Shown here: piece by piece, positions 17,543 through 26,868 of the stretch | Layout: every line of letters begins with the position of its first letter | How positions within the stretch are numbered: the stretch's first letter is position 1 | From: DATCJA01 sp963814955 | GTDB taxonomy: Bacteria > Acidobacteriota > Vicinamibacteria > Vicinamibacterales > UBA2999 | DNA length: 64,000 bases | Reading direction: 5' to 3' | Assembly (NCBI GenBank): GCA_963814955.1 | Contig: CAWFEX010000008.1 | Coordinates: 248,001 to 312,000, forward strand | The notes under the pieces: model-generated | Told to the model about the DNA's origin: nothing | The model's input: only the letters and a program-made list of their open reading frames with translations | Databases searched by the model: none | Translations under genes and position numbers: made by a program

Positions 17543-19114
17543 CTACCACTCCGTCGGCTGATAGTCCTTCAGGAACTGCCCCCACGCGTGCGTACCTGTA
17601 TTGAACCCGCTGATGATGGGATCGACGATGCGCGCGCCGCCGTCGATGGAGTCGAGCGGCGGATGAAACCGCTGCTCTACGGCTTTGCGCGCTGAAATCT
17701 CCGCGGGATCTTCGTCCGTGATCCATCCGGTGTCCACGCTGTTCATATGGATCCCGTCGTTGTGGTAGTCGGTCGCGGACGTGCGGGTCATCATGTTGAG
17801 CGCCGCCTTCGCCATGTTCGTGTGCGGATGCCTCGTCGTCTTGAATTTCCGGTAGAACTGCCCTTCCACGGCCGACACGTTGACGATGTGCTTGTCACGG
17901 TCGCGTGTTCGCAGCATGAGCGGCTTCAGGCGTGCGTTGAGCACGAACGGCGCAACCGCGTTGACGAGATGCACTTCCAGCAGCTCGACTGACGAGACCT
18001 CCGCCAGCAACAGACGCCATGAGTTGCGGTCGCGCAGGTCAATCTGCTGCAAATCGCGGTCGAGCTGTCCTTCCGGAAACAGATCCTTCTGGGCTGCCAT
18101 TTCTTCGGGCAGCAGCCGCAGCTGCGACAGTTCGGCAGCGCGCATGATGCCTTGCTGCTGCGCACTCAGAGCCTGCGTGGCCGACACAGAGGCTGAAACC
18201 TGCGCGCTACCTGGGTGAGCCTCTGGCAGCATGTGATACCCGCGCAAGCCTTCGTACGATCCCACGAGTCTGCGGACGTACGCGGGCATCGTGGCGAGCG
18301 CCGCGGTTTCCTCCGCCATCATGTGCCCGTAGAAATCCGGCGGCCTCCGGACCGTCTGACATGCGTTGTTGACGATGAAGTCGAGGCGATCGCGCGTGGC
18401 GCGCAGCTCGCGGCAGAATGCTTCGACACTGGGCGTGTGGCGCAGGTCGAGACCGAAAATTTCCAGCCGGTCTCCCCACTCGCTGAAATCCGTCTCCTGC
18501 GCGTACCGCTTCGCCGCATCGCGTGGAAACCTCGTCGTCACGATCAGATGCGCCCCCGAGCGCAGGAGTTTGAGGCCCGCCTGGTATCCAATCTTGACGC
18601 GCCCACCCGTGAGCAGCGCCGTTCGTCCCCGCAGGTCGGCCAGCTCCGTACGTTTGCCGAAGTTGAAGGCCGCGCATGCCGGACAGAGTTGATCGTAGAA
18701 GTGATGAATGAGCGAATACTTCTGCTTGCAGATGTAACAGTGCTGCAGTTCGCGCGTGGTCTGCGCACGATCCTCGCCGTGAACATCCTCGGGCTCGAAT
18801 GCCTCGGGCGCAAACACATTCGGGGTATGGAACAGCGGTTTGCGTCTGAGCGTCTGGATGCCCGTCGCGGCGCGCGCGACCTGATCGAGCCCCACGCGCG
18901 CCGCCTTGCGCCCGCGTGCCACGATTTTCGCCATGCGCCGGCGCTCGGCCCGATCGGGATGGTACACAGCGGCGACCGCTCGAAGCAGACGTCTGCGTTC
19001 GTCGAGCGGTGCTGCCTCGAGCACGCGTCGATCGGCGGCAATCGATTCGAGCAGCTCGACGGTATCGCGAAGACGGTCCGCGAGCGTCGTGGTCGACGAT
19101 TCAGTTGTGGGCAT
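17543..19114 (-). CDS. SDR-fold oxidoreductase-like protein with an N-terminal four-Cys motif
   Basis: 523 residues. Residues 1-120 are helical and basic. CYICKQKYSLIHHFYDQLCPAC (Cys126, 129, 144, 147) looks like a zinc ribbon. A short-chain dehydrogenase domain starts at about 160 with LRGRTALLTGGRVKIGYQAG and includes DFIVNNACQT and VNVSAVEGQF. At the usual YxxxK site the sequence reads HPHTNMAKAAL, so the catalytic Tyr appears to be replaced. Binding without classical SDR catalysis, or a changed mechanism, is therefore possible; the substrate is unknown. ATG 19114 is preferred, as the frame upstream of it runs into the heptamer tract and the intron 3' end. It is followed closely by the holin-family and glycosyltransferase genes. 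Confidence 0.75.
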   Translation of the reverse strand: MPTTESSTTTLADRLRDTVELLESIAADRRVLEAAPLDERRRLLRAVAAVYHPDRAERRRMAKIVARGRKAARVGLDQVARAATGIQTLRRKPLFHTPNVFAPEAFEPEDVHGEDRAQTTRELQHCYICKQKYSLIHHFYDQLCPACAAFNFGKRTELADLRGRTALLTGGRVKIGYQAGLKLLRSGAHLIVTTRFPRDAAKRYAQETDFSEWGDRLEIFGLDLRHTPSVEAFCRELRATRDRLDFIVNNACQTVRRPPDFYGHMMAEETAALATMPAYVRRLVGSYEGLRGYHMLPEAHPGSAQVSASVSATQALSAQQQGIMRAAELSQLRLLPEEMAAQKDLFPEGQLDRDLQQIDLRDRNSWRLLLAEVSSVELLEVHLVNAVAPFVLNARLKPLMLRTRDRDKHIVNVSAVEGQFYRKFKTTRHPHTNMAKAALNMMTRTSATDYHNDGIHMNSVDTGWITDEDPAEISARKAVEQRFHPPLDSIDGGARIVDPIISGFNTGTHAWGQFLKDYQPTEW

Positions 19115-19140
19115 CGATTCAGAGTAACCCGACTTTGCTG

Positions 19141-19175
19141 GCTGGTAGTTGGTACCCGGTAGGTGGTAGCGGCAC
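19141..19175. repeat. Heptamer tract between the intron 3' end and the SDR gene
   Basis: Units GCTGGTA, GTTGGTA, CCCGGTA, GGTGGTA, GCGGCAC. Together with the tract at 21207-21237 it brackets the intron. Confidence 0.7.
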
Positions 19176-19225
19176 GCCGAAATCAAAATCGACATAGGGG
19201 GGCGGTCACCCGCCCTCCCTGTCAC

Positions 19226-19257
19226 ACCACCGTGCATGCGGGTCCGCACACGGCGGT
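19226..19257 (-). ncRNA. Group II intron domain V
   Basis: 32-nt hairpin read on the minus strand: ACCGCCGTG pairs with CACGGTGGT, a 2-nt TG bulge, then TGCG/CGCA closing a GACC loop. Size and bulge fit the catalytic domain V. Confidence 0.75.
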
Positions 19258-19266
19258 TCGGTAAAG

Positions 19267-20654
19267 TTAAGCACACGCACGAGCAGCCAGGCGAGGTAGC
19301 CCAAGCGAGAGGAAATAGGCACCAGGCAGCGCGTAGTTGAGCGCCGGGCTACGGCTGATGTGCCACGGGCCGTGAGGACTGCCGGCGGTTTGGGCCGCCA
19401 GATCTCTGACCGATCCCGAGGCGTCGTAGTTCCGCAAACCGGCGCCGTCCACGCTTCCACTGTTTCCAGACGACGCACCGGAGGCGCCGGTGGACCCACG
19501 AGTCGAGGTCCCGGAGGACGACTCGGTGTTTCGCAAAAGGCAAAGTAACCGCGCCAGCCTCGCAGGTAGGTCGCCAGTTCCGTCACCATCTGCGGGAGAC
19601 TAATCCCGCGCGTCCGTTGCGTGAGCGTCCGGACTCTGGCCTTGAACCGGGTGATCGCCTTCGGCGCGATGCGGCGCTTCGGTGTCGATCCCGAGGTAAA
19701 GCTGAAGCCCAGAAACTTCCGCGCCGCTGGCCGTGCAACCGCGCTCTTCTCCTGGTTGACGCGCAGCTTCAGCCGTCGCGTGAGGAAGGTCGTCACGCCC
19801 TCCAGCACGCGCTGCCCCGCCCGTTCGCTGCGGACATAGATGTTGCAGTCGTCCGCATAGCGCACGAAATGGTGGCCCCGGCGTTGAAGCTCGCGATCCA
19901 GGTCGTCGAGCAGCAGGTTCGACAACAGCGGTGACAAGGGGCCGCCTTGGGGGGTCCCTTCATCCGTCGGACTCACCAGCCCGTGCTCCATTACGCCCGC
20001 ATTCAGGAATGCTCGAATGAGGGTGAGCACGCGCGTATCGGCCACCCGCTTCGCCACCCGTCCCATCAGCATGTCGTGATTGACTCGATCAAAGAATTTC
20101 TCCAAATCGAGATCGACCACCCAGTCGTAGCCCTCCGCAATGTATTGCTGCGCGCGGGCCACGGCCTGATGGGCCGAGCGGTTCGGCCGAAAGCCGTAGC
20201 TGTGCTCGGAGAAGGTCGCGTCCCAGCGGCACTGCAAGACCTGCAGCAGCGCCTGCTGAACGAGGCGGTCGAGCGCCGTCGGAATGCCGAGTGCGCGCAC
20301 CCCGCCGTCCGGTTTGGGAATCTCGACACGCCGCACCGGCTGCGGGCGATAGCGTCCCGCCAGCAGTCGGTCGCGAATCTCGGGCCAGTGCGCTTTCAGG
20401 TAGGCCGGCAGGTGCTCGACGGCCATCCCGTCGATCCCGGCGCTGCCTTTATTCGCGCGGACTCGATGCAGTGCCTGCTTCAGATTCTCTCGCGCGCACA
20501 CCTCCTCCATCAGCCGCTCGGCTGATGCCGGGCTTTCGGATTCACGCGTCGTCGCGAGCGATTCGCTCCCTTCGGGCGCGTCCGCACGGGGTTCACCCGT
20601 GTCCCTCGCATCGAAGGCCAGGCTCGGCTGGATGTTCTGTCGCGTGTCGCTCAT
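19267..20654 (-). pseudogene. ltrA: Group II intron reverse transcriptase/maturase, two frame breaks in the X domain
   Basis: Reverse transcriptase: GSAGIDGMAVEHLPAYL (RT0/1), VRRVEIPKPDGGVRALGIPT, YGFRPNRSAHQAV, DLDLEKFFDRVNHD, GTPQGGPLSPLLSNLLLDDL and the catalytic YADD in FVRYADDCNIYV. The first frame runs to GYFAFCETPS (about 19525). The next conserved piece, VLRDLDSWVHRRLRCVVWKQW, is in a second frame. From about 19405, DLAAQTAGSPHGPWHISRSP ALNYALPGAYF is in a third. These pieces restore a normal thumb/X domain, so there are two net indels. There is no HNH endonuclease domain, as in class C. ATG 20654 (MSDTRQNIQPS) is the likely start; GTG 20678 is possible. Confidence 0.85.
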
Positions 20655-21131
20655 GAGATCACGTGGCCTACTGACCACTCTTCACCGTTCGGACCTTCGG
20701 TCGCCCGTTCCCGGTCCGGCGAGCCCCGGCCGTTTCTGCCCTTTCAGGCGAGTGTCCCGCTCGAGTGGACCGACTGCCACGCCTACTACGTCCTCGGCTG
20801 ACTTCTGCGCCCGCGGTCCGCGCGCCTCGCGACGCGCTCAGTCCGGTACGACGGACACGGCACAGACCTCCCGCGATAAGTTCGACCGCTGTCCGCACGC
20901 AACCGCCGAATTTACGCTCCGCGCCCTTGATGGAGATGGGCTTCGCGGTCCTTTGCCCGCTCGCCCGGCGCTCACGCCTCGTATCCGGTTCTTGTCCATC
21001 GGCTCGTGCCTTTGCTCCCCGCTTCCTTCAGACCTCCCCTCGCGGTGACGCCCTTGCGGTTTGCTACCCTTCACCTCCATCAGGTTGGGGGAGGACTTTC
21101 ACCTCCAAGCTATCGAACATGCGCGGCGTAC

Positions 21132-21162
21132 AAAGAAAAGGGCGGACCTTTTCGGCCCGCCC
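21132..21162 (-). terminator. Intrinsic terminator after the dienelactone hydrolase gene; intron target site
   Basis: On the minus strand GGGCGGGCC, a GAAAA loop, GGTCCGCCC, then TTTTCTTT. The single non-Watson-Crick pair is G-U on this strand but A-C on the other, so the hairpin is built for minus-strand RNA. It lies about 70 bp after the hydrolase stop codon, and the intron begins immediately after its T-run. Confidence 0.75.
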
Positions 21163-21184
21163 TCAGTCTGAGAACCGGAGGCGA

Positions 21185-21237
21185 CCGGAGCCCTGAAGGC
21201 CTCCGGCTACCACCTATCGCCTACGACCTACCACCTA
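21185..21237. repeat. Imperfect palindrome plus heptamer tract at the hydrolase stop codon
   Basis: CCGGAG...CTCCGG palindrome (21185-21206), followed by CTACCAC, CTATCGC, CTACGAC, CTACCAC, CTA (21207-21237). The final CTA is the minus-strand TAG stop of the hydrolase. Confidence 0.75.
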
Positions 21238-22137
21238 GCTCGTGGCCCTCACATACTTGTTGAACCACGCAACCGTCCGCTGCCACGCCTGATCGGCCGC
21301 GGCCTTGTTATAGCGCTGCGGTGTCGCGTCGTTGTTGAACCCGTGGACGGCGCCCGGGTAGATGTAGCCCTCATGCGTGACCCCTGCCGCCTTGAGCGCC
21401 GCTTGGTATTCGGGCCACGCGTCAACGAGCCGCTTGTCCTCCCCACCGTGGTGCACGAGGATGGCCGCCTTGATCTTCGGAACGTCTGCGGCCGGAGGGG
21501 CACCACCATAGTACGGCGCGGCGGCCTGGAGATCGGCGCCCATACGCACCGCCAGCGAATTGGCGATGCCGCCGCCGAAGCAGAACCCCGTAACGCCCAG
21601 GCGACCGGTGCTGTCCGGACGCTTCTTTACCCAGACCGCTGCCGCGTAAAGATCCTCCGCCATCTTCGCCCGGTCGATCTTTCCAAACAGCTCGCCGCCC
21701 TTCTCGTCGTCGCCGGGATAGCCGCCGACCGACGTGAGACCGTCCGGCGCAAATGCCATGAAGTTTTCGAGTGCCAGGCGACGCGCGACGTCCTCGATGT
21801 GCGGGTTGAGACCACGGTTCTCGTGGACAACAAGGATCGCGGGCAACCGGTTCGTACCCGCGTTTGCGGGACGAACGAGATAGCCGCGGATACTGCCATT
21901 GCCCTGCGGTGACTGGACGGTGGCGTACTCGGCTTTGATGCGCGAATCGGTCGGCGCCACCTGCTGCGCCGCCGCATAGTTCGGCATCAGCTGGTCAACG
22001 ATGGCCGCCGCCGCTGCACTGGAGACAGCGACCTTCTTCACACGATCCATGAAGGAACGACGATCGATGTGGCCGTGGATGTATAGGTTGTACGCGTCAA
22101 TCGCCTCGCGTGGCACAGGCGTTTTCGTCGGCTCCAT
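21235..22137 (-). CDS. Dienelactone hydrolase family protein, Tat-type signal
   Basis: 300 residues. The N-terminus has a twin-arginine motif (HIDRRSFMDRVKKVAVSS, RR at 26-27) and an Ala-rich hydrophobic stretch, suggesting Tat export. The alpha/beta-hydrolase core of the dienelactone hydrolase family has the nucleophile Cys in GVTGFCFGGG and the His in PGAVHGFNND, with LVVHENRGLNPHIEDV, a hallmark of the family. The family hydrolyses lactone or ester bonds; the substrate here is unknown. The ATG at 22137 is chosen over an upstream in-frame ATG because AGAGGAG precedes it by about five bases. It is transcribed away from the divergent sorbosone-dehydrogenase-like gene and ends at a terminator. 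Confidence 0.88.
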   Translation of the reverse strand: MEPTKTPVPREAIDAYNLYIHGHIDRRSFMDRVKKVAVSSAAAAAIVDQLMPNYAAAQQVAPTDSRIKAEYATVQSPQGNGSIRGYLVRPANAGTNRLPAILVVHENRGLNPHIEDVARRLALENFMAFAPDGLTSVGGYPGDDEKGGELFGKIDRAKMAEDLYAAAVWVKKRPDSTGRLGVTGFCFGGGIANSLAVRMGADLQAAAPYYGGAPPAADVPKIKAAILVHHGGEDKRLVDAWPEYQAALKAAGVTHEGYIYPGAVHGFNNDATPQRYNKAAADQAWQRTVAWFNKYVRATS

Positions 22138-22257
22138 AACAGCTCCTCTTGAAGATGTTCGGGGGATGAAGGCGTGTGGCGGAGGATACCACACTGACCG
22201 CCGGGTGCCAGGTGTCTGACGCGCAGAGGTATCATGGGCAGCAACAGGAGTGCGCTC

Positions 22258-23682
22258 ATGAAAGCAGCTTATCGAGTTACCGCCGTGCTTGGTCTAGGGG
22301 TCCTGTTGTTCTGCAGCGTCGTTGTCGCTCAGCGGTCGTCAGGCCCGCCACAGCCGCAGGCTGGCCGGCTGCCGGCCATCGGCCCCGCAAGGCCGAACCG
22401 CGGGACTCTCGTGGACAAACCGGCGAGCGCTTTGCCGATGGTCCCCGCAGGTTTCACGGTGAGCGTGTATGCCGAGCTGCAGGCTCCGCGCATGATGGTG
22501 TACGCGCCGAACGGCGACCTCTTCGTCAGCTCGCCGGCAGCAAACAACATCACGGTGCTGCGCGACACCAACAACGATGGCACATTCGAAATGCGCAGCG
22601 TTTACGCGCAGGGCACGCCGCCTGCCGGCCGCGCCGGTGGCGGTGGCGGCGCGGCGGCGCCCGCCGGAGGCCAGCGCGGAGCCGGAGCCGCCGCTCCAGC
22701 AGCGCCGGCCCCGCCACCAGCTGTCAATCCCGCGATCAACGGCGCCATCCTCGGCGCATCGGCGCCCGCATGCGCACCGCCGCCGGAGTTCAACAATCGG
22801 GGGCCGGGCATGGTCGCCGCGCCATTCGGCATGGCGTTCCACGACGGCTATCTGTATGTGGGCAACACCGGATCGCTCGTACGCTTCAAATATGCAAACG
22901 GCGACCTGAAGGCGCAGGGTGAGCCGGAGAAGCTGCTCGACCTGCCCGTCGGCGGGCACTCGACTCGCAACATCATCTTCAATCGCGCCGGCACGAAGAT
23001 CTACGTCGCTGTCGGCTCGCAATCGAACAACAACGCGGGAGAGGATTGCCGGCGCGCCGCGATCCTCGAGTTCAATCCCGACGGCTCGGGCTATCGGGTG
23101 TATGCGTCAGGGATTCGCAATCCGGTCGGACTCGCGCTGCAACCCGGCACCGACATCATCTGGACGGCCGTCAACGAGCGCGACAATCTGGGTGATGACC
23201 TCGTCCCTGACTACGCCACATCGGTCAAGGACGGCGGGTTCTATGGATGGCCGTATTCCTACATCGGCCAGAACTACGATCCGCGGTACGTCGGCGCCTT
23301 TCCGGATCTGGTCAAGCGCGCAACCGTGCCCGATGTGCTGGTTCCCGCGCATTCAGCGGCCCTCGGCATCACCTTCTATACCGGCACGCAGTTCCCGCAG
23401 CGCTACCGCAACGGTGGCTTCGTCGCCCTGCACGGCTCGTGGAACCGTTCGGTGGCGTCCGGCTACAGGGTGGCGTTCTTCCCGATGAACAACGGACGGC
23501 CCGGGCCGCTGGAAGACTTCATGACGGGGTTCATCGTCAGCGACGGCGAAGGCGGCACGGCCATCGAACGCTGGGGACGTCCCGTCGGTGTGGCGGTGGC
23601 GGCTGATGGCAGTCTGCTCGTGTCCGATGACGGAGGGAACCGTATCTGGAAGATCAGCGCTGCGCGGGGCGGAACGCGGTAG
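22258..23682 (+). CDS. Sorbosone dehydrogenase/PQQ-dependent sugar dehydrogenase-like exported beta-propeller
   Basis: 474 residues: signal peptide (MKAAYRVTAVLGLGVLLFCSVVVAQ), then a six-bladed propeller of the glucose/sorbosone dehydrogenase type. Landmarks are ALPMVPAGFTVSVYAEL, RMMVYAPNGDLFVS, GHSTRNIIFNRAG, ASGIRNPVGLALQPG, WTAVNERDNLGDDLVPDY, GFYGWPYSY, LHGSWNRS and VGVAVAADGSLLVSDDGGNRIW. An Ala/Gly/Pro-rich loop (about 125-165) is inserted between blades. PQQ dependence is known for some relatives only. ATG 22258 has AGGAG seven bases upstream; an in-frame ATG 24 bp earlier lacks one. Confidence 0.87.
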   Translation: MKAAYRVTAVLGLGVLLFCSVVVAQRSSGPPQPQAGRLPAIGPARPNRGTLVDKPASALPMVPAGFTVSVYAELQAPRMMVYAPNGDLFVSSPAANNITVLRDTNNDGTFEMRSVYAQGTPPAGRAGGGGGAAAPAGGQRGAGAAAPAAPAPPPAVNPAINGAILGASAPACAPPPEFNNRGPGMVAAPFGMAFHDGYLYVGNTGSLVRFKYANGDLKAQGEPEKLLDLPVGGHSTRNIIFNRAGTKIYVAVGSQSNNNAGEDCRRAAILEFNPDGSGYRVYASGIRNPVGLALQPGTDIIWTAVNERDNLGDDLVPDYATSVKDGGFYGWPYSYIGQNYDPRYVGAFPDLVKRATVPDVLVPAHSAALGITFYTGTQFPQRYRNGGFVALHGSWNRSVASGYRVAFFPMNNGRPGPLEDFMTGFIVSDGEGGTAIERWGRPVGVAVAADGSLLVSDDGGNRIWKISAARGGTR

Positions 23683-23691
23683 GCGACGGAT

Positions 23692-23757
23692 AAGGCCGAC
23701 CTGAAACGAACAGGGCCGACCTGAAACGAATAGGGCCGACCTGAAGGTCGGCCCCTA
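23692..23757. repeat. Tandem repeat ending in a palindrome between convergent genes
   Basis: Three approximate copies of GGCCGACCTGAA spaced about 21 bp apart; the last is completed to a palindrome GGGCCGACC/GGTCGGCCC followed by CTACA. The same palindrome occurs in frame inside nrdJ at about 23970-23996. Confidence 0.75.
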
Positions 23758-23805
23758 CATACCAGTCCAAAAGGACCCGGCCCACGAATCTCAGGCGCGG
23801 GTTAC

Positions 23806-26721
23806 CTATGCGCAGCCGCTCGTCGTCCCACAGTTGACGCACTTGTAGCAAGACCCGCTGCGGATCATCAGCGAGCCGCACGTCGAGCAGGGGGGCGCGT
23901 CCTCCTGCGGCTGGATTGCGGCGAATTCGACCGGCTTGGACTGGACCTTCGGGCCCGCCACCTTCGTCGGGCCGACCTTGAGGTCGGCCCCTACAGAACT
24001 CGACGAAACCTCGGATCCTGAATCGCCGGTCCCCGATCCTTCGGGCTCTTCGCGAAGATTCACTCCAGCTCGGAACTGAGCCTCCTGGGACAGGAACTTC
24101 GTCGCCATCCATCGGAAGATGTAGTCGACGATCGATTTGGCGAAGCGCACTTCCGGGTTCTTGGTCATGCCGGACGGTTCGAAGCGCGCATGGCTGAACT
24201 TGTCGACGAGCACCTGCAGAGGCACGCCGTACTGGAGCGCGTACGAAATCGCTTGCGCGAAAGCATCGGCGAATCCGGAAATCGTCGACCCTTCCTTTGC
24301 CATCGTCAGGAAGATTTCGCCAGGCTGGCCATCCTCGAAGAGCCCTACTGTGATGTAGCCTTCGTGACCCGCGATGTCGAATTTGTGTGTAATCGACGGA
24401 CGCTCGTCGGGAAGCTTGCGGCGCGTCGGACGCTCCACGATCTTGACCACTTCCTTGACGACCTCGCGGACGTCCGGACCGGGGCCGACCCCCGCACTGC
24501 GTGTGTCGGCAACGCTCGCCTTCGAGGTGTTGAGCGGCTGAGTCCGTTTGCTGCCGTCACGATAAATGGAGATGGCCTTGGCGCCCAGGCGCCATGATTC
24601 GACGTAGGCCTTCTCAATCTCCTCTACGGACGCTTCGCGAGGCACGTTGACCGTCTTGCTGATGGCGCCCGAGATGAACGGTTGCGTGGCGCCCATCATC
24701 CGGATGTGCCCCATGTACTGGATCGATCGCTCGCCTTTCGAGGGTTTGAAGGCGCAGTCGAACACGGCCAGGTGCTCTTCCTTGAGGAAGGGCGCCCCCT
24801 CGATGGTTTCGTGCTCGTCGATGTAATGAACGATCGCCTCGATTTCCGGCCCCGTATAACCGAGCCGCTTGAGCGCTACAGGAACAGTGCCGTTGACGAT
24901 CTTCATCAGACCGCCGCCCACCAGCTTCTTGTATTTCACCAGCGCGATATCGGGCTCCACGCCGGTGGTGTCGCAGTCCATCATGAAGCCGATGGTGCCG
25001 GTCGGCGCAAGCACGGTGGCCTGCGCGTTGCGGTAGCCGAAGTCTTCCCCGAGCTCAACCGCTTCCTCCCACGCCTGCTTCGCCGCGCCATACAGATCGG
25101 CCGGCAGTAGTTTTGGATTGATTTCGCCCACGGCGTCGCGGTGTTTGCGCATGACGCGGAGAAACGCGTCGCGGTTGTTGTCGTAACCGGAAAACGGCCC
25201 GCCGTGATCGCGCGCAATCCGCGCCGACTGCCCGTACGCTTCACCTGTCATCACGGCCGTAATGGCGGCCGCATGGGCGCGTCCCTCGTCGCTGTCGTAC
25301 GGCAAACCGCGCGACATCAGGAGGGCGCCGAGATTCGCGTATCCGAGGCCGAGGGGCCGGTAGTCGTGGCTGTTTTTTTCAATCGCCTTTGTCGGGTAGC
25401 TCGAATTCGGGACGATGATCTCCTGAGCGGTGATCATCACGCGGCACGCGGCTTTGAACGCCGTCACGTCGAACTCGCCGTCTTCTTTGACGAACTTCAT
25501 CAAGTTGATCGACGCCAGGTTGCAGGCAGAGTCGTCCAGGAACATGTACTCGGAGCACGGGTTGCTGGCATTGATGCGGTCGGTTTCAGGGCAGGTGTGC
25601 CACTCGTTGACCGTGGTGTCGAACTGCATCCCCGGATCACCGCAAATCCACGTCCCCTCGGCAATCTTCCGCATGAGTTCGCGCGCCTTATAGGAGCCCA
25701 TCACGCGGCCATCAGTCACCGCGCGGGTTTCCCATTCGTCGTCATCCAGCACCGCGCGCATGAAGTCGTCTGTCACACGAACGCTGTTGTTCGAGTTCTG
25801 GAAGAAGATCGAGTTGTAGGCCACGCCGGTGAACGAGCCGTCGTATCCGGCGTCGATGAGCGCCCACGCCTTTTTCTCCTCCTCGACCTTGCAGTTGATG
25901 AAATCGAGGATGTCGGGATGGTCGGCGTTGAGGATTACCATCTTGGCCGCGCGGCGCGTTTTCCCACCCGACTTGATGACGCCCGCGAATGCGTCGTACC
26001 CCTTCATGAACGACACCGGGCCGCTCGCTGTACCGCCCCCGGCCAGGTGCTCCTGCGATGAGCGGATGGAGGACAGGTTGCTGCCGGTGCCTGATCCGAA
26101 TTTGAAGAGCATTCCCTCGGTTCTCGCCAGCGTCAGAATCGAGTCCATGGTGTCCTGGACCGAATTGATGAAGCAGGCCGAGCACTGGGGGGCTTTTTCG
26201 AAGCCGCAATTGAACCAGACGGGGCTGTTGAACGCCGCCTTCTGATACACGAGCAGATGCTTCAGCTCAGCAGAGAACGCCAGCAGTGCATCTTCACTCG
26301 CGAAGTACTTGTCCTCACGCGCCCACTGCGTGATTGTGTCGACGACACGGCCAATCAGCTGCTTGACGCTTCGCTCGCGATCGGGCGTGCCGAGCTGACC
26401 GCGGAAATACTTCGAGACCACGATGTTGGTGGCCTGCTGCGACCAGGCCCGCGGAAACTCGACATCACGCTGCTCGAAAACGACCTTCCCCTGTTCGTTG
26501 CCGATCACGGCTGACCGGACTTCCCATTCCACCTCGTCGAACGGATCGACCGCCGGCCGCGTGAAGTAGCGCGGAAATTCCAATCCGGGGACGATCCGCG
26601 CTTTCGTCTCGGCGTTCTTGCGCGCACGAACGGACGAATCACCATGCACTGCCGGTGTCCCCACCGACTCAACTGGTTGACCCGATGGGGCTGCTTCACG
26701 CGCAGGGCCTCGTTCGTCCAT
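23806..26721 (-). CDS. nrdJ: Vitamin B12-dependent (class II) ribonucleotide reductase
   Basis: 971 residues. It reduces ribonucleotides to deoxyribonucleotides using adenosylcobalamin. The catalytic Asn-Cys-Glu triad is in SNPCSEYMF (about residue 387), with Cys partners in FNSPVWFNCGFEKAPQCS and ASINL, phosphate-binding GSGTGSNLSSIRSS and APTGTIGFMMDCDTTGVEPD. The C-terminal Zn/thiol tail CSTCG...CYKCVNCG is present. Before this tail, an in-frame palindrome (about 23970-23996) encodes VGADLKVGPT, apparently an inserted repeat in the flexible linker. ATG 26721 is preferred over one ten codons upstream because GGAGGGAGAGCG precedes it. It is the only RNR here, preceded by a promoter with NrdR-like boxes. 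Confidence 0.95.
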   Translation of the reverse strand: MDERGPAREAAPSGQPVESVGTPAVHGDSSVRARKNAETKARIVPGLEFPRYFTRPAVDPFDEVEWEVRSAVIGNEQGKVVFEQRDVEFPRAWSQQATNIVVSKYFRGQLGTPDRERSVKQLIGRVVDTITQWAREDKYFASEDALLAFSAELKHLLVYQKAAFNSPVWFNCGFEKAPQCSACFINSVQDTMDSILTLARTEGMLFKFGSGTGSNLSSIRSSQEHLAGGGTASGPVSFMKGYDAFAGVIKSGGKTRRAAKMVILNADHPDILDFINCKVEEEKKAWALIDAGYDGSFTGVAYNSIFFQNSNNSVRVTDDFMRAVLDDDEWETRAVTDGRVMGSYKARELMRKIAEGTWICGDPGMQFDTTVNEWHTCPETDRINASNPCSEYMFLDDSACNLASINLMKFVKEDGEFDVTAFKAACRVMITAQEIIVPNSSYPTKAIEKNSHDYRPLGLGYANLGALLMSRGLPYDSDEGRAHAAAITAVMTGEAYGQSARIARDHGGPFSGYDNNRDAFLRVMRKHRDAVGEINPKLLPADLYGAAKQAWEEAVELGEDFGYRNAQATVLAPTGTIGFMMDCDTTGVEPDIALVKYKKLVGGGLMKIVNGTVPVALKRLGYTGPEIEAIVHYIDEHETIEGAPFLKEEHLAVFDCAFKPSKGERSIQYMGHIRMMGATQPFISGAISKTVNVPREASVEEIEKAYVESWRLGAKAISIYRDGSKRTQPLNTSKASVADTRSAGVGPGPDVREVVKEVVKIVERPTRRKLPDERPSITHKFDIAGHEGYITVGLFEDGQPGEIFLTMAKEGSTISGFADAFAQAISYALQYGVPLQVLVDKFSHARFEPSGMTKNPEVRFAKSIVDYIFRWMATKFLSQEAQFRAGVNLREEPEGSGTGDSGSEVSSSSVGADLKVGPTKVAGPKVQSKPVEFAAIQPQEDAPPCSTCGSLMIRSGSCYKCVNCGTTSGCA
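23969..23996. repeat. In-frame palindromic repeat inside nrdJ
   Basis: GGGCCGACC, loop TTGA, GGTCGGCCC, CTACA. Its in-frame translation (minus strand) is VGADLKVGPT. It is the same sequence family as the tandem repeat just downstream of the gene. Confidence 0.8.
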
Positions 26722-26868
26722 CGCTCTCCCTCCAAACCCAAACAAATGCACCTACCCCGGACGGTGCGTTGAAAGTCTTGGTTGTGATTGCACTCGAGAC
26801 GTTCTGCGGACTTACGCGGCAGCCGGAACGCTGGGAGCTTCCCGCCAATTCATTCGTTCTGAGCGCCC

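Larger units (their letters stand above)
19194..21131 (-). mobile_element. Group II intron, probably bacterial class C
   Basis: Minus-strand intron of about 1.94 kb. The 5' part (21131 downward) contains the conserved GGAGGTGAAAGTCCTCC and GTCTGAAGGAAGC stretches of group II intron domain I. A maturase gene fills domain IV. Domain V is visible at 19226-19257: a 9-bp stem with one G-T pair, a 2-nt bulge (TG), a 4-bp stem and a 4-nt loop. A short domain VI hairpin (GGGCGG / CCGCCC) follows and the 3' end is near CTAT at 19194-19197. It lies directly after an intrinsic terminator, the known target preference of class C introns. The 5' boundary (GTACG) departs by one base from the usual GTGYG, so it is accurate to a few bases only. 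Confidence 0.85.

Noticed and set aside
26721..26868. Cobalamin riboswitch in the leader of nrdJ
   Set aside because: Expected for a B12-dependent enzyme gene in some bacteria, but no B12-box-like AGCCAGGAGACC or the GGGAA/GGTG elements could be found.
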